Of a stretch of DNA of 64,000 nt, positions 42,852 through 52,603 are shown one piece after another; position 1 is the first letter of the stretch, and each line of letters begins with the position of its first letter. The DNA comes from Psychroserpens luteus (GTDB taxonomy: Bacteria > Bacteroidota > Bacteroidia > Flavobacteriales > Flavobacteriaceae), in assembly GCF_015319355.1 (NCBI RefSeq), contig NZ_JADILU010000004.1:62001-126000 (forward strand). Reading direction: 5' to 3'. Below the pieces are notes generated by a model. The model searched no databases, had not been told where the DNA came from, and saw nothing but the letters and a program-made list of their open reading frames with translations. The position numbers and the translations under genes were made by a program.

Positions 42852-42883
42852 AAAAAAAAGGCAGCTATAAATAGCTGCCTTTA
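42852..42883 (-). terminator. Terminator of the giant T9SS gene
   Basis: On the minus strand AAAGGCAGCTAT-TT-ATAGCTGCCTTT is followed by five more T residues, about 40 bases past the stop at 42925. Confidence 0.9.
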
Positions 42884-42924
42884 ATATATACCCCTAGAGA
42901 ATTTCTCTAATTATTTATCAATTA

Positions 42925-45900
42925 TTACTTACCAGAAGAAACTATCTTCTTAGTAACAGATCCTTGACTAGTAGTTAACTTCACATAGAACATTTGACTT
43001 GAGTATCTAGATAAATCAAACGTTGATACATCTTTAGATCCTGTAACATAATTCTTGTTAGTTTCACTAAAGACTTGTAAACCTTTAGTATCAAATAACT
43101 CAATAGTTACATCTGTATCAAATTCAAATGAGTAAGCAATGTTTACTTCATTGTCAAATGGTACTGGGTAAGCAGTAAAGTCGATTTTAACAGTATTCTC
43201 TTGATCTGCTAATTGCTGTCTCGCATTAGCTGGGTCACAAGTTATAGATAACTCATAATCACCAGTATTATCACTAAATCCAGTGACATAGACTTGATAT
43301 TCTTGTCCTACAACAGATACGAATTCAACTTGAGAATGGAAACTACTATGCGTACAATTTGTAGCATTTGTAGTATCATCATCACCAACTACACATGTAG
43401 CAGCTTCATCTGTAAAGACACCTAACTTAGTATCATACGTTGTATTAGCACTACATGTAGATACTGTAACATAATCTCCTGTACCAATAAAGGTATAGAA
43501 ATCACCTTGTCTATCTGTTAAGCTAGTATCACAAGAAGGTAAACCTGTATTTACGTCAGAATCATCAGTATTACCGTTTACAACATCTCCACAAGCAATA
43601 TCACCTTGAATATCACCTTGACCAACAACTGTAATTATTTGATCACAATTGTCTGAATTACCTGATTCATCAGTTGCAGTCCATGTACGTATAATGGTTG
43701 TTACACCAGCATCGTTAGTAGATGAAACATCAGAATACGTTACCTCAGGCTCATCATCACAATTATCTGAAGCTATAGCATAACCTGTAGCATCTGGTGT
43801 AATATCTACACCATCATAAGTTATGTTCACAGCCCAGCTATGTAAAACTCCTACATCTCCTCCAGCGTCATCAATAATGAATAATTCCCAAGTACCATTC
43901 TGATCTCCAGATAAGGTTGCTATAAAGTCAGCAAACGTTACCGTACCATCATTAGGCTTGTAAGAAGCATCTATAGCATCATTAAAAGCGTCAGTAAGAA
44001 TTGCATCTGGTGCAATTGGTGCTGCAGCAGAATCACTAAATGAGATATTTGTATTTACAAAATCAACATTGTCAGTAGAACCATTACCTGTATCATCTGG
44101 TATCAATAAGATAGCTTCAACTCCTGAAGGAGATACAAGCGTAATCTCTAAGTCACCTGACCAAGTATGTGAAATATTCATATCAATTGTGATATCTTGG
44201 ATAGTAGCGTTAGCTGGCATTCCAGATACTTCAGCAAAATAAGAAACCTCACCAGAAGTAGCTCCAGGAACAATTTCTCCTCCTACTGAGTCAACTCCAC
44301 TTGCAAGTCCAGTAACACTTCCGTATATCTCAACATCAGCAGGACATGCAATCTCTGGATTTACTATATCATTAGCACAAGGATCTATAGACCACGTATA
44401 AACAACATCACAGGTATCTGTGTTACCACAGCCATCATTTGCAGTGAATGTTCTTATTAAAGTGTAATCTTCAGTAGCAGCTCCTCCATCTTCACAAGTA
44501 ACATCTAATAATTGACAAACAGAACTACCTGGATCCCAATCACTTGATTCACAAGACGGATATAAATCATCTACATTAGAGAACCAAGCTATTTCTCCTT
44601 GCTCTTTAACAACCCATTGATCATTTTCAAATGATAATGAATAAGAATTATTAGGGAACTCTGGAGAGTTTCCAGGATCAAATGTTGCATAACCGTTAAC
44701 ATCAACACCTGTTGGCTCGCCAAAAATAACGCTACCATAGATAGTTTGATTAATCAAACAATCAAATGTAATTCCAGACAATACCTCACTAACTTCAGAA
44801 GTTAAAACATCTGAATAATCTTGAGTTTGACCATCAGCTTGACAGTTATCTGTATAAAATGCTTTATCAGCAAATGCAGTAGGCGCTTCAGCAACTATAC
44901 CAAAGTCTTGACCTTCTGGACAAGTTACAACTGGTGCAGTTGTATCTCTAATAATATATGTACAAGTGAACAATTCATCTGATTTGTTACCACAAGCATC
45001 TTCAGCTTCAAAGCTTATAGATATTGTAGTTAAACAATCTCCTGCATCTATTAGAACATCTATAACTTCTAAACTGATATCCTCAAGAGGCGTACAGTTG
45101 TCAGAAACACATTCTGCAATTGGTAAAATTTCTTGTCCAGCAACAGTCCAAACTGTTAATGGATTAATAATATCACCAACATTCAATGAAATAGTTGCAC
45201 TAGCTGGGCAAGATTCGATTTCAAATTCTTGGAATTGACATTCAAGATCAAATTCTGGACCTGAAACATCACCACCTTGGTAGTTCACTTTTACAAGAGA
45301 AGATTCGTTTCCACAAGCATCTACTGCTGAGTATTCAAATACTCTAATCCACTCACAGTTTGTACCGTAAATTTTCTCAACTTTAGTAACAGTTACTTCA
45401 CTACAGTTATCTGCGTAAAGTGCTGCAATCTCCTCTTCACTAGGTTCTCCTAAATCAGAATCGATACATAAGTCTAAAGTATTTTGACCCATTGGTAATT
45501 CTCCTTCTAATGTTGGAGCCATTGTATCTGCACCACTGTTTACGATTACGATGTTATCTGCATAGTTCTCACATGCATCAACAACAGTATACTCATAAGT
45601 TGCAGTCCATCCACAATCATCACCAGTAATTACTGGCTCTAATGGAGTAATAGTTACTGTTCCACAATTATCTGTGTAAGCCTCGTTAAGAGCATCTAAT
45701 GATGGTGCACCAGGATTATCACTTAAACACTGTAAACCTGTAACACCTTCTGGTAATGTTCCTGTTAATTCAGGAGCAGATTGATCTCCACCGTTATAGA
45801 ATACTTTTACTGGATTAGCAAAGTTTCCACAATCATCTTGGATTTCATATCTGTACATTACTGCCCAATGACAATCATCTTCTTGAGGTGCAGATACTGT

Positions 45901-48900
45901 TTTAGTAACATTTACGTTACCACAGTTATCTGTAAATAAAGCAGCGATTTCAGCTAGAGTAGGTCCTTCTGGACGATTTTCAAAACATAAGTCTAAGTTA
46001 GACTCACCTTGAGGTAATTCTCCTACTAACATTGGTGCTGTTTCATCAATTACTGTAATAGTTTGACTAGCAGTAATTGTACGATCACAATCATCAGTGT
46101 ACGTAAAGTTCACTACAAAAGTTCCACAGCTTCCTTCGAAAGCTTCAGCTTCACCTTGAACAGATCCAGAGATTAAACAAGCTCCAGTTCCTTCATTTGA
46201 ATATGATAAGAATTCTGGCTCATAAGATGCTAAATCTTCACATGCAATAGATGCATCTTCAATTTCATCAAATACTGCCATTGGTGCTGGCTCAACTGTA
46301 ACAGTTTGGCTAGCCTCAATTGTTCTATCACAATCATCTGTGTAAGTCCAGCTTACTAATATAGTTCCACCACACTCTGTATAATCTGGTGTAGCTTCTC
46401 CATTAACAGAACCTTCTATTAAACACACTTCGTTAGAAGCTCCGTTTGTATAGCTTAAAGATGCTGCTATAAATGAGTTAGCTTCTTCACATGAAATTGT
46501 CATGTCTTCTACTCCATCAAACTCAGCCATTGGTGCTGGCTCTACTGTAACTGATTTTTTAGCTGTGATTGTTCTATCACAATCATCTGTATAAGTAAAG
46601 TCTACTGTAAGGATTCCTCCACATTCTGAGTAAGTTCCACTTATCTCTCCTTCTACTGATCCTGCGATTAAACATGCTCCAGTTCCTCCGTTAGTGTAAC
46701 TTAATGAACCTGCTACAAATGATCCTGCTTCATCACATGAAATTGTCATGTCTTCTACTTCATCAAATGCTGCTTCTGGTGCTGGTAATACTGTAATAGT
46801 CTTACTAGCTTCAATTGTTCTGTCACAATCATCAGTGTACGTCCAGTTTACTGTAAGTGTTCCTCCACATTCTGTGTATTCTCCACTTAATTCTCCTTCT
46901 ACTGATCCTGCGATTAAACATGCTCCAGTTCCTCCGTTAGTATAACTTAATGAACCTGCTTCATATAAATTAGCTTCTTCACATGAAATCTCCATGTCTT
47001 CTACTTCTTCAAATGCTGCCATTGGTGCTGGCTCAACTGTAATCGTTTGGCTAGCCTCAATTGTTCTTTGACAATCATCAGTGTATGTCCAGTTTATTGT
47101 AAGTGTTCCTCCACATTCTGTGTACTCTCCACTTAATTCTCCTTCTACTGATCCTGCGATTAAACATGCTTCATTTTCAGCTCCGTTTGTATAAGCTAAT
47201 GAACCTGCTTCGAATGAATTTGCTTCTTCACATGAAATTGTCATGTCTTCTACTTCATCAAACTCAGCCATTGGTGCTGGTAATACTGTGATCATTTTCT
47301 TAGCTGTGATTGTTCTGTCACAATCATCAGTGTAAGTCCAATCTACGATAAGTGTTCCTCCACATTCTGTGTATTCTCCACTTAATTCTCCTTCTACTGA
47401 TCCTGCAATTAAACATGCTTCATTTTCAGCTCCGTTTGTATAACTTAATGAACCTGCTACAAATGATCCAGCTTCATCACATGAAATTGTCATGTCTTCT
47501 ACTTCATCAAATGCTGCTTCTGGTGCTGGCTCAACTGTAATAGTTTGGCTAGCCTCAATTGTTCTTTGACAATCATCAGTGTATGTCCAGTTTACTGTAA
47601 GTGTTCCTCCACATTCTGTGTACTCTCCACTTAATTCTCCTTCTACTGATCCTGCAATTAAACATGCTTCATTTTCAGCTCCATTTGAATATGATAATGA
47701 ACCTGCTGCAAATGATCCTGCTTCATCACATGAAATTGTCATGTCTTCTACTCCATCAAACTCAGCCATTGGTGCTGGTAATACTGTAATCATTTTCTTA
47801 GCTGTGATTGTTCTGTCACAATCATCAGTGTAAGTCCAATCTACATATAATGTTCCTCCACATTCTGTGTAAGATCCACTTAATTCTCCTTCTACTGATC
47901 CTGCAATTAAACATACTTCATTTTCAGCTCCGTTTGTATAAGCTAATGAACCTGCTACAAATAATCCTGCTTCATCACATGAAATTGTCATGTCTTCTAC
48001 TTCATCAAATGCTGCCATTGGTGCTGGCTCTACTGTAATAGTTTGACTAGCCTCAATTGTTCTTTGACAATCATCAGTGTATGTCCAGTTTACTGTAAGT
48101 GTTCCTCCACATTCTGTGTATTCTCCACTTAATTCTCCTTCTACTGATCCTGAGATTAAACATGCTTCATTTTCAGCTCCATTTGTATAAGCTAATGAAC
48201 CTGCTACAAATAATCCTGCTTCTTCACATGAAATTGTCATGTCTTCTACTTCGTCAAATGCTGCCATTGGTGCTGGCTCAACTGTAATCGTTTGGCTAGC
48301 CTCAATTGTTCTTTTACAATCATCAGTGTAAGTCCAGTATACTGTAAGTGTTCCTCCACATTCTGTATATTCTCCACTTAATTCTCCTTCTACTGATCCT
48401 GAGATTAAACATGCTTCATTTTCAGCTCCGTTTGTATAAGCTAATGAACCTGCTGTAAATGATCCAGCTTCTTCACATGAAATTGTCATGTCTTCTACTT
48501 CATCAAATGCTGCCATTGGTGCTGGCTCAACTGTAATCGTTTGGCTAGCTTCTATTGTTCTATCACAATCATCAGTATATGTCCAGTTTACATATAGTGT
48601 TCCTCCACATTCTGTGTATTCTCCACTTAATTCTCCTTCTACTGATCCTGCAATTAAACATGCTTCATTTTCAGCTCCGTTTGAATATCCTAATGAACTT
48701 GCTGTAAATGATCCCGCTTCTTCACATGAAATTATCATGTTTTCTACTTCGTCAAACTCAGCCATTGGTGCTGGTAATACTGTAATTATTTTCTTAGCTG
48801 TGATTGTTCTATCACAATCATCAGTATAAGTCCAATCTACGCTAAGAGTTCCTCCACATTCTGTGTATTCTCCACTTAACTCTCCTTCTACTGATCCTGC

Positions 48901-51900
48901 GATTAAACATGCTTCATTTTCAGCTCCGTTTGAATATCCTAATGAATCTGCTGTAAATGATCCTGCTTCATCACATGAAATTGTCATGTCTTCTACTTCA
49001 TCAAATGCTGCCATTGGTGCAGGACTAACTGTAATCGTTTTTCTAGCTGTAATTGTTCTATCACAATCATCAGTATACGTCCAGTCTACATATAGTGTTC
49101 CTCCACATTCTGTGTATTCTCCACTTAATTCTCCTTCTACTGATCCTTCAATTAAACATGCTTCATTTTCAGCTCCGTTTGAATATCCTAATGAACTAAC
49201 CATATATTGGTTTGCTAGGTCACAAGCAATAGTAATGTCTTGTACTTCATTAAACACTGCCATTGGTGCTGGCTCAACTGTAATCGTTTGGCTAGCCTCA
49301 ATTGTTCTTTGGCAATCATCAGTATAAGTCCAGTTTACTGTAAGTGTTCCTCCACATTCTGTGTATTCTCCACTTAATTCTCCTGTTACTGATCCTGCGA
49401 TTAAACATGCTTCATTTTCAGCTCCGTTTGTATACCCTAATGAACCTGCTGTAAATGATCCAGCTTCTTCACATGAAATTGTCATGTCTTCTACTTCATC
49501 AAACTCAGCCATTGGTGCTGGATTAACTTTTATTTGCTGTCTTTTTGTGATTGTTCTATCACAATCATCAGTATAAGTCCAGTCTACAAATAATAATCCT
49601 CCGCATTCAGTGTACTCTCCACTTAACTCACCTTCTACTGATCCTGCGATTAAACATGCTTCACTTGAAGCTCCGTTTGTATAATCTAATGAACCTGCTA
49701 CAAATGATCCAGCTTCTTCACATGAAACTGTCATGTTTTCTACTTCGCTAAACTCAGCCATTGGTGCTGGTTCTACTGTAATAGTTTGACTAGCCTCAAT
49801 TGTTCTGTCACAATTATCAGTGTAAATCCAGTTTACTGTAAGTGTTCCTCCACATTCTGTGTATTCTCCACTTAATTCTCCGTCTACTGATCCTGCGATT
49901 AAACATGCTTCATTTTCAGCTCCGTTTGTATAAGCTAATGAACCTGCTGCAAATGATCCTGCTTCATCACATGAAATTGTCATGTCTTCTACTTCATCAA
50001 ACTCAGCCATTGGTGCTGGTAATACTGTAATTATTTTCTTAGCTGTAATTGTTCTATCACAATCATCGGTATAAGTCCAATCTACGCTAAGAGTTCCTCC
50101 ACATTCTGTGTATTCTCCACTTAACTCTCCTTCTACTGATCCTGAAATTAAACATGCTTCGCTAGAAGCTCCGTTTGTATAAGCTAATGAACCTGCTGTA
50201 AATGATCCTGCTTCATCACATGAAATTGTCATGTCTTCTACTTCGTCAAACTCAGCCATTGGTGCTGGTAATACTGTAATTACTTTTTGAGCAGTAATTG
50301 TTCTATCACAATCATCAGTATAAGACCAATCTACATATAGTGTTCCTCCACATTCTGTGTATTCTCCACTTAATTCTCCTTCAACTTCACCTACTATTGA
50401 ACAAGGTCCATTTCCATTTCCATTTCCATTTCCGTTTCCGTTTCCGTTTCCGTTTCCGTTTCCGTTTCCGTGATTAGAATATGATAACACACCTGCTACA
50501 TAATTATTTGCTTCATCACATAAAATTTCTTCATTTTCTACTGGTTCAAATTCTGCCATTGGTGCTGGTAAAACAGTAATTGTTTTCTTAGCTGTGATTG
50601 TTCTATCACAATCATCAGTGTAAGTCCAGTCTACATATAACGTTCCTCCACATTTTGAGAATTCGCCATTTAATTCACCTTCAACTTCACCAGAAATTAA
50701 ACAAACTCCTGTTCCGTTGTTAGAATACGATAAGCTTTCAACTTCATAATTATTTGCATCATGACATGAAACTGTCATATCTTCTACTGCGTCAAACTCA
50801 GCCATTGGTGCTGGGTCAATTGTAATAACAAATGGTCCTGCACTTAATGGACGATCACAAGAATCAACTCCATCATAAGTAACAGTTATTGTACCACCAC
50901 ACTCAGTATATTGTGTACTTACTTCTGCTTCAATAGAACCAGAAACTGAACATGCTCCTTGAGCAACTCCATTACTATATGTAGCGTTTGGTACTAAATA
51001 AGCTTCTGCATCTGTACATGAAATATTTGAAGGTAATTCTGGTACCTCTAGAATAGATTCTGGAGTAGGTAATACAGTAATTGTCTGTGTTTGACTATCG
51101 CTATTACCACAACCATCAGAAACAGAATAAGTTCTTACTAATACACCTCCTAAACATGAATCTATTTCAGCAGGACTATCAGAAACTGTAATTTCTAATT
51201 TATCTGTACAATTATCTGAAGCAGAAATATTTTTGAAATTTGCTTCTGGGATTAAATCTACACAACTTACAGTTACGTCCTCAGGCACACCTTCTAAAAC
51301 AGGCTCCTCACTATCACTACCATTATATACTAAAACAATAGGTTCTGCAGTATTACCACACTCATCACTAATAGTATAAGTATATTGTGCCATCCACTTA
51401 CAGTCACTACCTTTAGAATAACTTGTTTTCACAACGGTTACCGTTCCGCAGTTATCCTCAAACATAGAAGCAATATCTTCTTCAGTAGGTCCTTGAGCTT
51501 TATCTAAAAAGCAAAGATTTAAACCTAATTCTCCTGTTGGTAACTCCATATCTTTATTAAAAATAGGCGCTTCTGTATCTCCACCACTATAAGAAACAAC
51601 TAAATCTGAAGCCATGTTTCCACAAGCATCGCTAATTGTATACGTATAATCAACAGACCACTCACAATCACTTCCTGATGGAGTACCTGACTTAGTAACA
51701 ATTACGTCACTACAGTTTTCTGTATACAAAGCAGCAACATCTTCAATTGATGGACCTGCAGGAACACTATCTAAACATAAGTTTAAATTTTGACCACTTT
51801 CAGGAACTTCTGCTCCTTCATTTAATAATGGTGCTGTTTCATCTTCTCCATAATATTCAACTGCAAATGCAGTACTAAAATCTCCACAATCAATAGTGTA

Positions 51901-52239
51901 ATAGATTTTTAAATACCAACTACAGTCATCACCTTCTGGATATAAGGTTTTAACTACTTTGGGAGTAAGTTCTCCACACACATCTGCGTAAAGCAGAGCT
52001 ACTTCTGCTTCAGTAAATCCACTAGGAGCGTCTGACAGACAGCCACTAACGAATGTACTTCTTGCTGATTCTTGGGCGAACATTGTACTTACACTAAACG
52101 CGAAAAGCATGAAAAAGGCCAGAGCCTTCATGCTTGTAAATCGTTTAGTCTTAAGATCAATGCTACAACACGATAAATTCGTGATAGATTGCCAAATTTT
52201 GGCGCGTCCACCACTTCGGGTAAAATTGCTCATAAACAT
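42925..52239 (-). CDS. Giant T9SS-secreted repeat adhesin-like protein
   Basis: The frame encodes 3,104 residues. An unusually long N-terminus precedes a signal peptide ('MKALAFFMLFAFSVSTMFAQ', Met 37, nt 52131). Which of Met 1, 3 or 37 initiates is open. The order is: three Cys-rich modules with 'DNCG-x-VTVTK...YTISDxCGN' (about 60-300), a HYR-like module, about 20 tandem 82-residue repeats (about 394-2068), four more 'LPxGxxxLDLCF' modules, a proprotein-convertase P-domain-like region (about 2640-2820, 'ISHTWSGDLEITLVSPSG'), a PPC-like domain (about 2870-2990), and a T9SS type A tail ('YPVPFDNEVNIAYSFE' to 'VTKKIVSSGK'). It is predicted to be an exposed filamentous adhesin. Confidence 0.93.
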   Translation of the reverse strand: MFMSNFTRSGGRAKIWQSITNLSCCSIDLKTKRFTSMKALAFFMLFAFSVSTMFAQESARSTFVSGCLSDAPSGFTEAEVALLYADVCGELTPKVVKTLYPEGDDCSWYLKIYYTIDCGDFSTAFAVEYYGEDETAPLLNEGAEVPESGQNLNLCLDSVPAGPSIEDVAALYTENCSDVIVTKSGTPSGSDCEWSVDYTYTISDACGNMASDLVVSYSGGDTEAPIFNKDMELPTGELGLNLCFLDKAQGPTEEDIASMFEDNCGTVTVVKTSYSKGSDCKWMAQYTYTISDECGNTAEPIVLVYNGSDSEEPVLEGVPEDVTVSCVDLIPEANFKNISASDNCTDKLEITVSDSPAEIDSCLGGVLVRTYSVSDGCGNSDSQTQTITVLPTPESILEVPELPSNISCTDAEAYLVPNATYSNGVAQGACSVSGSIEAEVSTQYTECGGTITVTYDGVDSCDRPLSAGPFVITIDPAPMAEFDAVEDMTVSCHDANNYEVESLSYSNNGTGVCLISGEVEGELNGEFSKCGGTLYVDWTYTDDCDRTITAKKTITVLPAPMAEFEPVENEEILCDEANNYVAGVLSYSNHGNGNGNGNGNGNGNGNGNGNGPCSIVGEVEGELSGEYTECGGTLYVDWSYTDDCDRTITAQKVITVLPAPMAEFDEVEDMTISCDEAGSFTAGSLAYTNGASSEACLISGSVEGELSGEYTECGGTLSVDWTYTDDCDRTITAKKIITVLPAPMAEFDEVEDMTISCDEAGSFAAGSLAYTNGAENEACLIAGSVDGELSGEYTECGGTLTVNWIYTDNCDRTIEASQTITVEPAPMAEFSEVENMTVSCEEAGSFVAGSLDYTNGASSEACLIAGSVEGELSGEYTECGGLLFVDWTYTDDCDRTITKRQQIKVNPAPMAEFDEVEDMTISCEEAGSFTAGSLGYTNGAENEACLIAGSVTGELSGEYTECGGTLTVNWTYTDDCQRTIEASQTITVEPAPMAVFNEVQDITIACDLANQYMVSSLGYSNGAENEACLIEGSVEGELSGEYTECGGTLYVDWTYTDDCDRTITARKTITVSPAPMAAFDEVEDMTISCDEAGSFTADSLGYSNGAENEACLIAGSVEGELSGEYTECGGTLSVDWTYTDDCDRTITAKKIITVLPAPMAEFDEVENMIISCEEAGSFTASSLGYSNGAENEACLIAGSVEGELSGEYTECGGTLYVNWTYTDDCDRTIEASQTITVEPAPMAAFDEVEDMTISCEEAGSFTAGSLAYTNGAENEACLISGSVEGELSGEYTECGGTLTVYWTYTDDCKRTIEASQTITVEPAPMAAFDEVEDMTISCEEAGLFVAGSLAYTNGAENEACLISGSVEGELSGEYTECGGTLTVNWTYTDDCQRTIEASQTITVEPAPMAAFDEVEDMTISCDEAGLFVAGSLAYTNGAENEVCLIAGSVEGELSGSYTECGGTLYVDWTYTDDCDRTITAKKMITVLPAPMAEFDGVEDMTISCDEAGSFAAGSLSYSNGAENEACLIAGSVEGELSGEYTECGGTLTVNWTYTDDCQRTIEASQTITVEPAPEAAFDEVEDMTISCDEAGSFVAGSLSYTNGAENEACLIAGSVEGELSGEYTECGGTLIVDWTYTDDCDRTITAKKMITVLPAPMAEFDEVEDMTISCEEANSFEAGSLAYTNGAENEACLIAGSVEGELSGEYTECGGTLTINWTYTDDCQRTIEASQTITVEPAPMAAFEEVEDMEISCEEANLYEAGSLSYTNGGTGACLIAGSVEGELSGEYTECGGTLTVNWTYTDDCDRTIEASKTITVLPAPEAAFDEVEDMTISCDEAGSFVAGSLSYTNGGTGACLIAGSVEGEISGTYSECGGILTVDFTYTDDCDRTITAKKSVTVEPAPMAEFDGVEDMTISCEEANSFIAASLSYTNGASNEVCLIEGSVNGEATPDYTECGGTILVSWTYTDDCDRTIEASQTVTVEPAPMAVFDEIEDASIACEDLASYEPEFLSYSNEGTGACLISGSVQGEAEAFEGSCGTFVVNFTYTDDCDRTITASQTITVIDETAPMLVGELPQGESNLDLCFENRPEGPTLAEIAALFTDNCGNVNVTKTVSAPQEDDCHWAVMYRYEIQDDCGNFANPVKVFYNGGDQSAPELTGTLPEGVTGLQCLSDNPGAPSLDALNEAYTDNCGTVTITPLEPVITGDDCGWTATYEYTVVDACENYADNIVIVNSGADTMAPTLEGELPMGQNTLDLCIDSDLGEPSEEEIAALYADNCSEVTVTKVEKIYGTNCEWIRVFEYSAVDACGNESSLVKVNYQGGDVSGPEFDLECQFQEFEIESCPASATISLNVGDIINPLTVWTVAGQEILPIAECVSDNCTPLEDISLEVIDVLIDAGDCLTTISISFEAEDACGNKSDELFTCTYIIRDTTAPVVTCPEGQDFGIVAEAPTAFADKAFYTDNCQADGQTQDYSDVLTSEVSEVLSGITFDCLINQTIYGSVIFGEPTGVDVNGYATFDPGNSPEFPNNSYSLSFENDQWVVKEQGEIAWFSNVDDLYPSCESSDWDPGSSVCQLLDVTCEDGGAATEDYTLIRTFTANDGCGNTDTCDVVYTWSIDPCANDIVNPEIACPADVEIYGSVTGLASGVDSVGGEIVPGATSGEVSYFAEVSGMPANATIQDITIDMNISHTWSGDLEITLVSPSGVEAILLIPDDTGNGSTDNVDFVNTNISFSDSAAAPIAPDAILTDAFNDAIDASYKPNDGTVTFADFIATLSGDQNGTWELFIIDDAGGDVGVLHSWAVNITYDGVDITPDATGYAIASDNCDDEPEVTYSDVSSTNDAGVTTIIRTWTATDESGNSDNCDQIITVVGQGDIQGDIACGDVVNGNTDDSDVNTGLPSCDTSLTDRQGDFYTFIGTGDYVTVSTCSANTTYDTKLGVFTDEAATCVVGDDDTTNATNCTHSSFHSQVEFVSVVGQEYQVYVTGFSDNTGDYELSITCDPANARQQLADQENTVKIDFTAYPVPFDNEVNIAYSFEFDTDVTIELFDTKGLQVFSETNKNYVTGSKDVSTFDLSRYSSQMFYVKLTTSQGSVTKKIVSSGK
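46035..51058 (-). repeat. About 20 tandem ~246-bp repeats inside the giant gene
   Basis: Each unit encodes about 82 residues with the skeleton 'EVEDMTISCDEAGSF' / 'AGSLAYTNGAENEACLIAGS' / 'VEGELSGEYTECGGTL' / 'VDWTYTDDCDRTI' / 'PAPMAEF', with four conserved Cys. Units 4-18 (about 46.7-50.3 kb) are the most uniform; the edges are diverged. Two linker types recur: 'ITAKK-x-ITVLPAPMAEF' and 'IEASQTITVEPAPMAAF'. Confidence 0.95.
50407..50470 (-). repeat. In-frame hexanucleotide microsatellite
   Basis: Four TCCATT and six TCCGTT units plus a partial one (plus strand) encode a Gly-Asn dipeptide run of about 11 in repeat 3 of the giant protein. The six-base unit keeps frame whatever the copy number. 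Confidence 0.97.
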
Positions 52240-52603
52240 AACATTTGGTTTTAAATTAAAATTATTTTAACATTTATATTGACAATACAAGTATTGCCAG
52301 CAAAACGTAAATACAAGATTTACGTGTAAGCTTAAAATCAAATATTGACGCACTGTATATACAGAACATCAACTAGAATGAAATCATTCTAAATCAATAA
52401 ATGCTAATAATCAATTGTTGTGCTATCAAACAATTTTTTGGTAAGAATAATAGATTAATTTGCTATTAATTTAATCTATTATTAAGTATAAATGGAATAG
52501 AATTCCTATCTACTTAAAATCAAAAATAGAGCATAAAATGCTGTCTACCAAATAATTTTAACCTTTTTTTAAGGATTAAACCGTTGAACATTTTTTTATG
52601 CGT
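52240..52603. promoter_or_regulatory. Upstream region of the giant gene with three palindromes
   Basis: There is no gene. CAATAC-AA-GTATTG (52283-52296) and ACGTAAAT-ACAAG-ATTTACGT (52305-52325) lie 44-86 bases before the start and share AATACAAG. A 13-base AT-only-plus-G stem AATAATAGATTAA / TTAATCTATTATT (52446-52458, 52471-52483) lies further up, closer to the hutH stop. No perfect TAnnTTTG was found on the minus strand. Confidence 0.5.

Noticed and set aside
46748-50030. A row of plus-strand open frames of 60-150 codons, repeating every ~250 bases
   Set aside because: They are antisense shadows of the tandem repeats of the giant minus-strand gene, and their Leu/His-rich or Ser/Pro-rich text has no independent start context.
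46035-51058. Regularly spaced repeats suggestive of a CRISPR array
   Set aside because: The ~246-bp units are fully coding and contiguous, with no short repeats separated by unique spacers.
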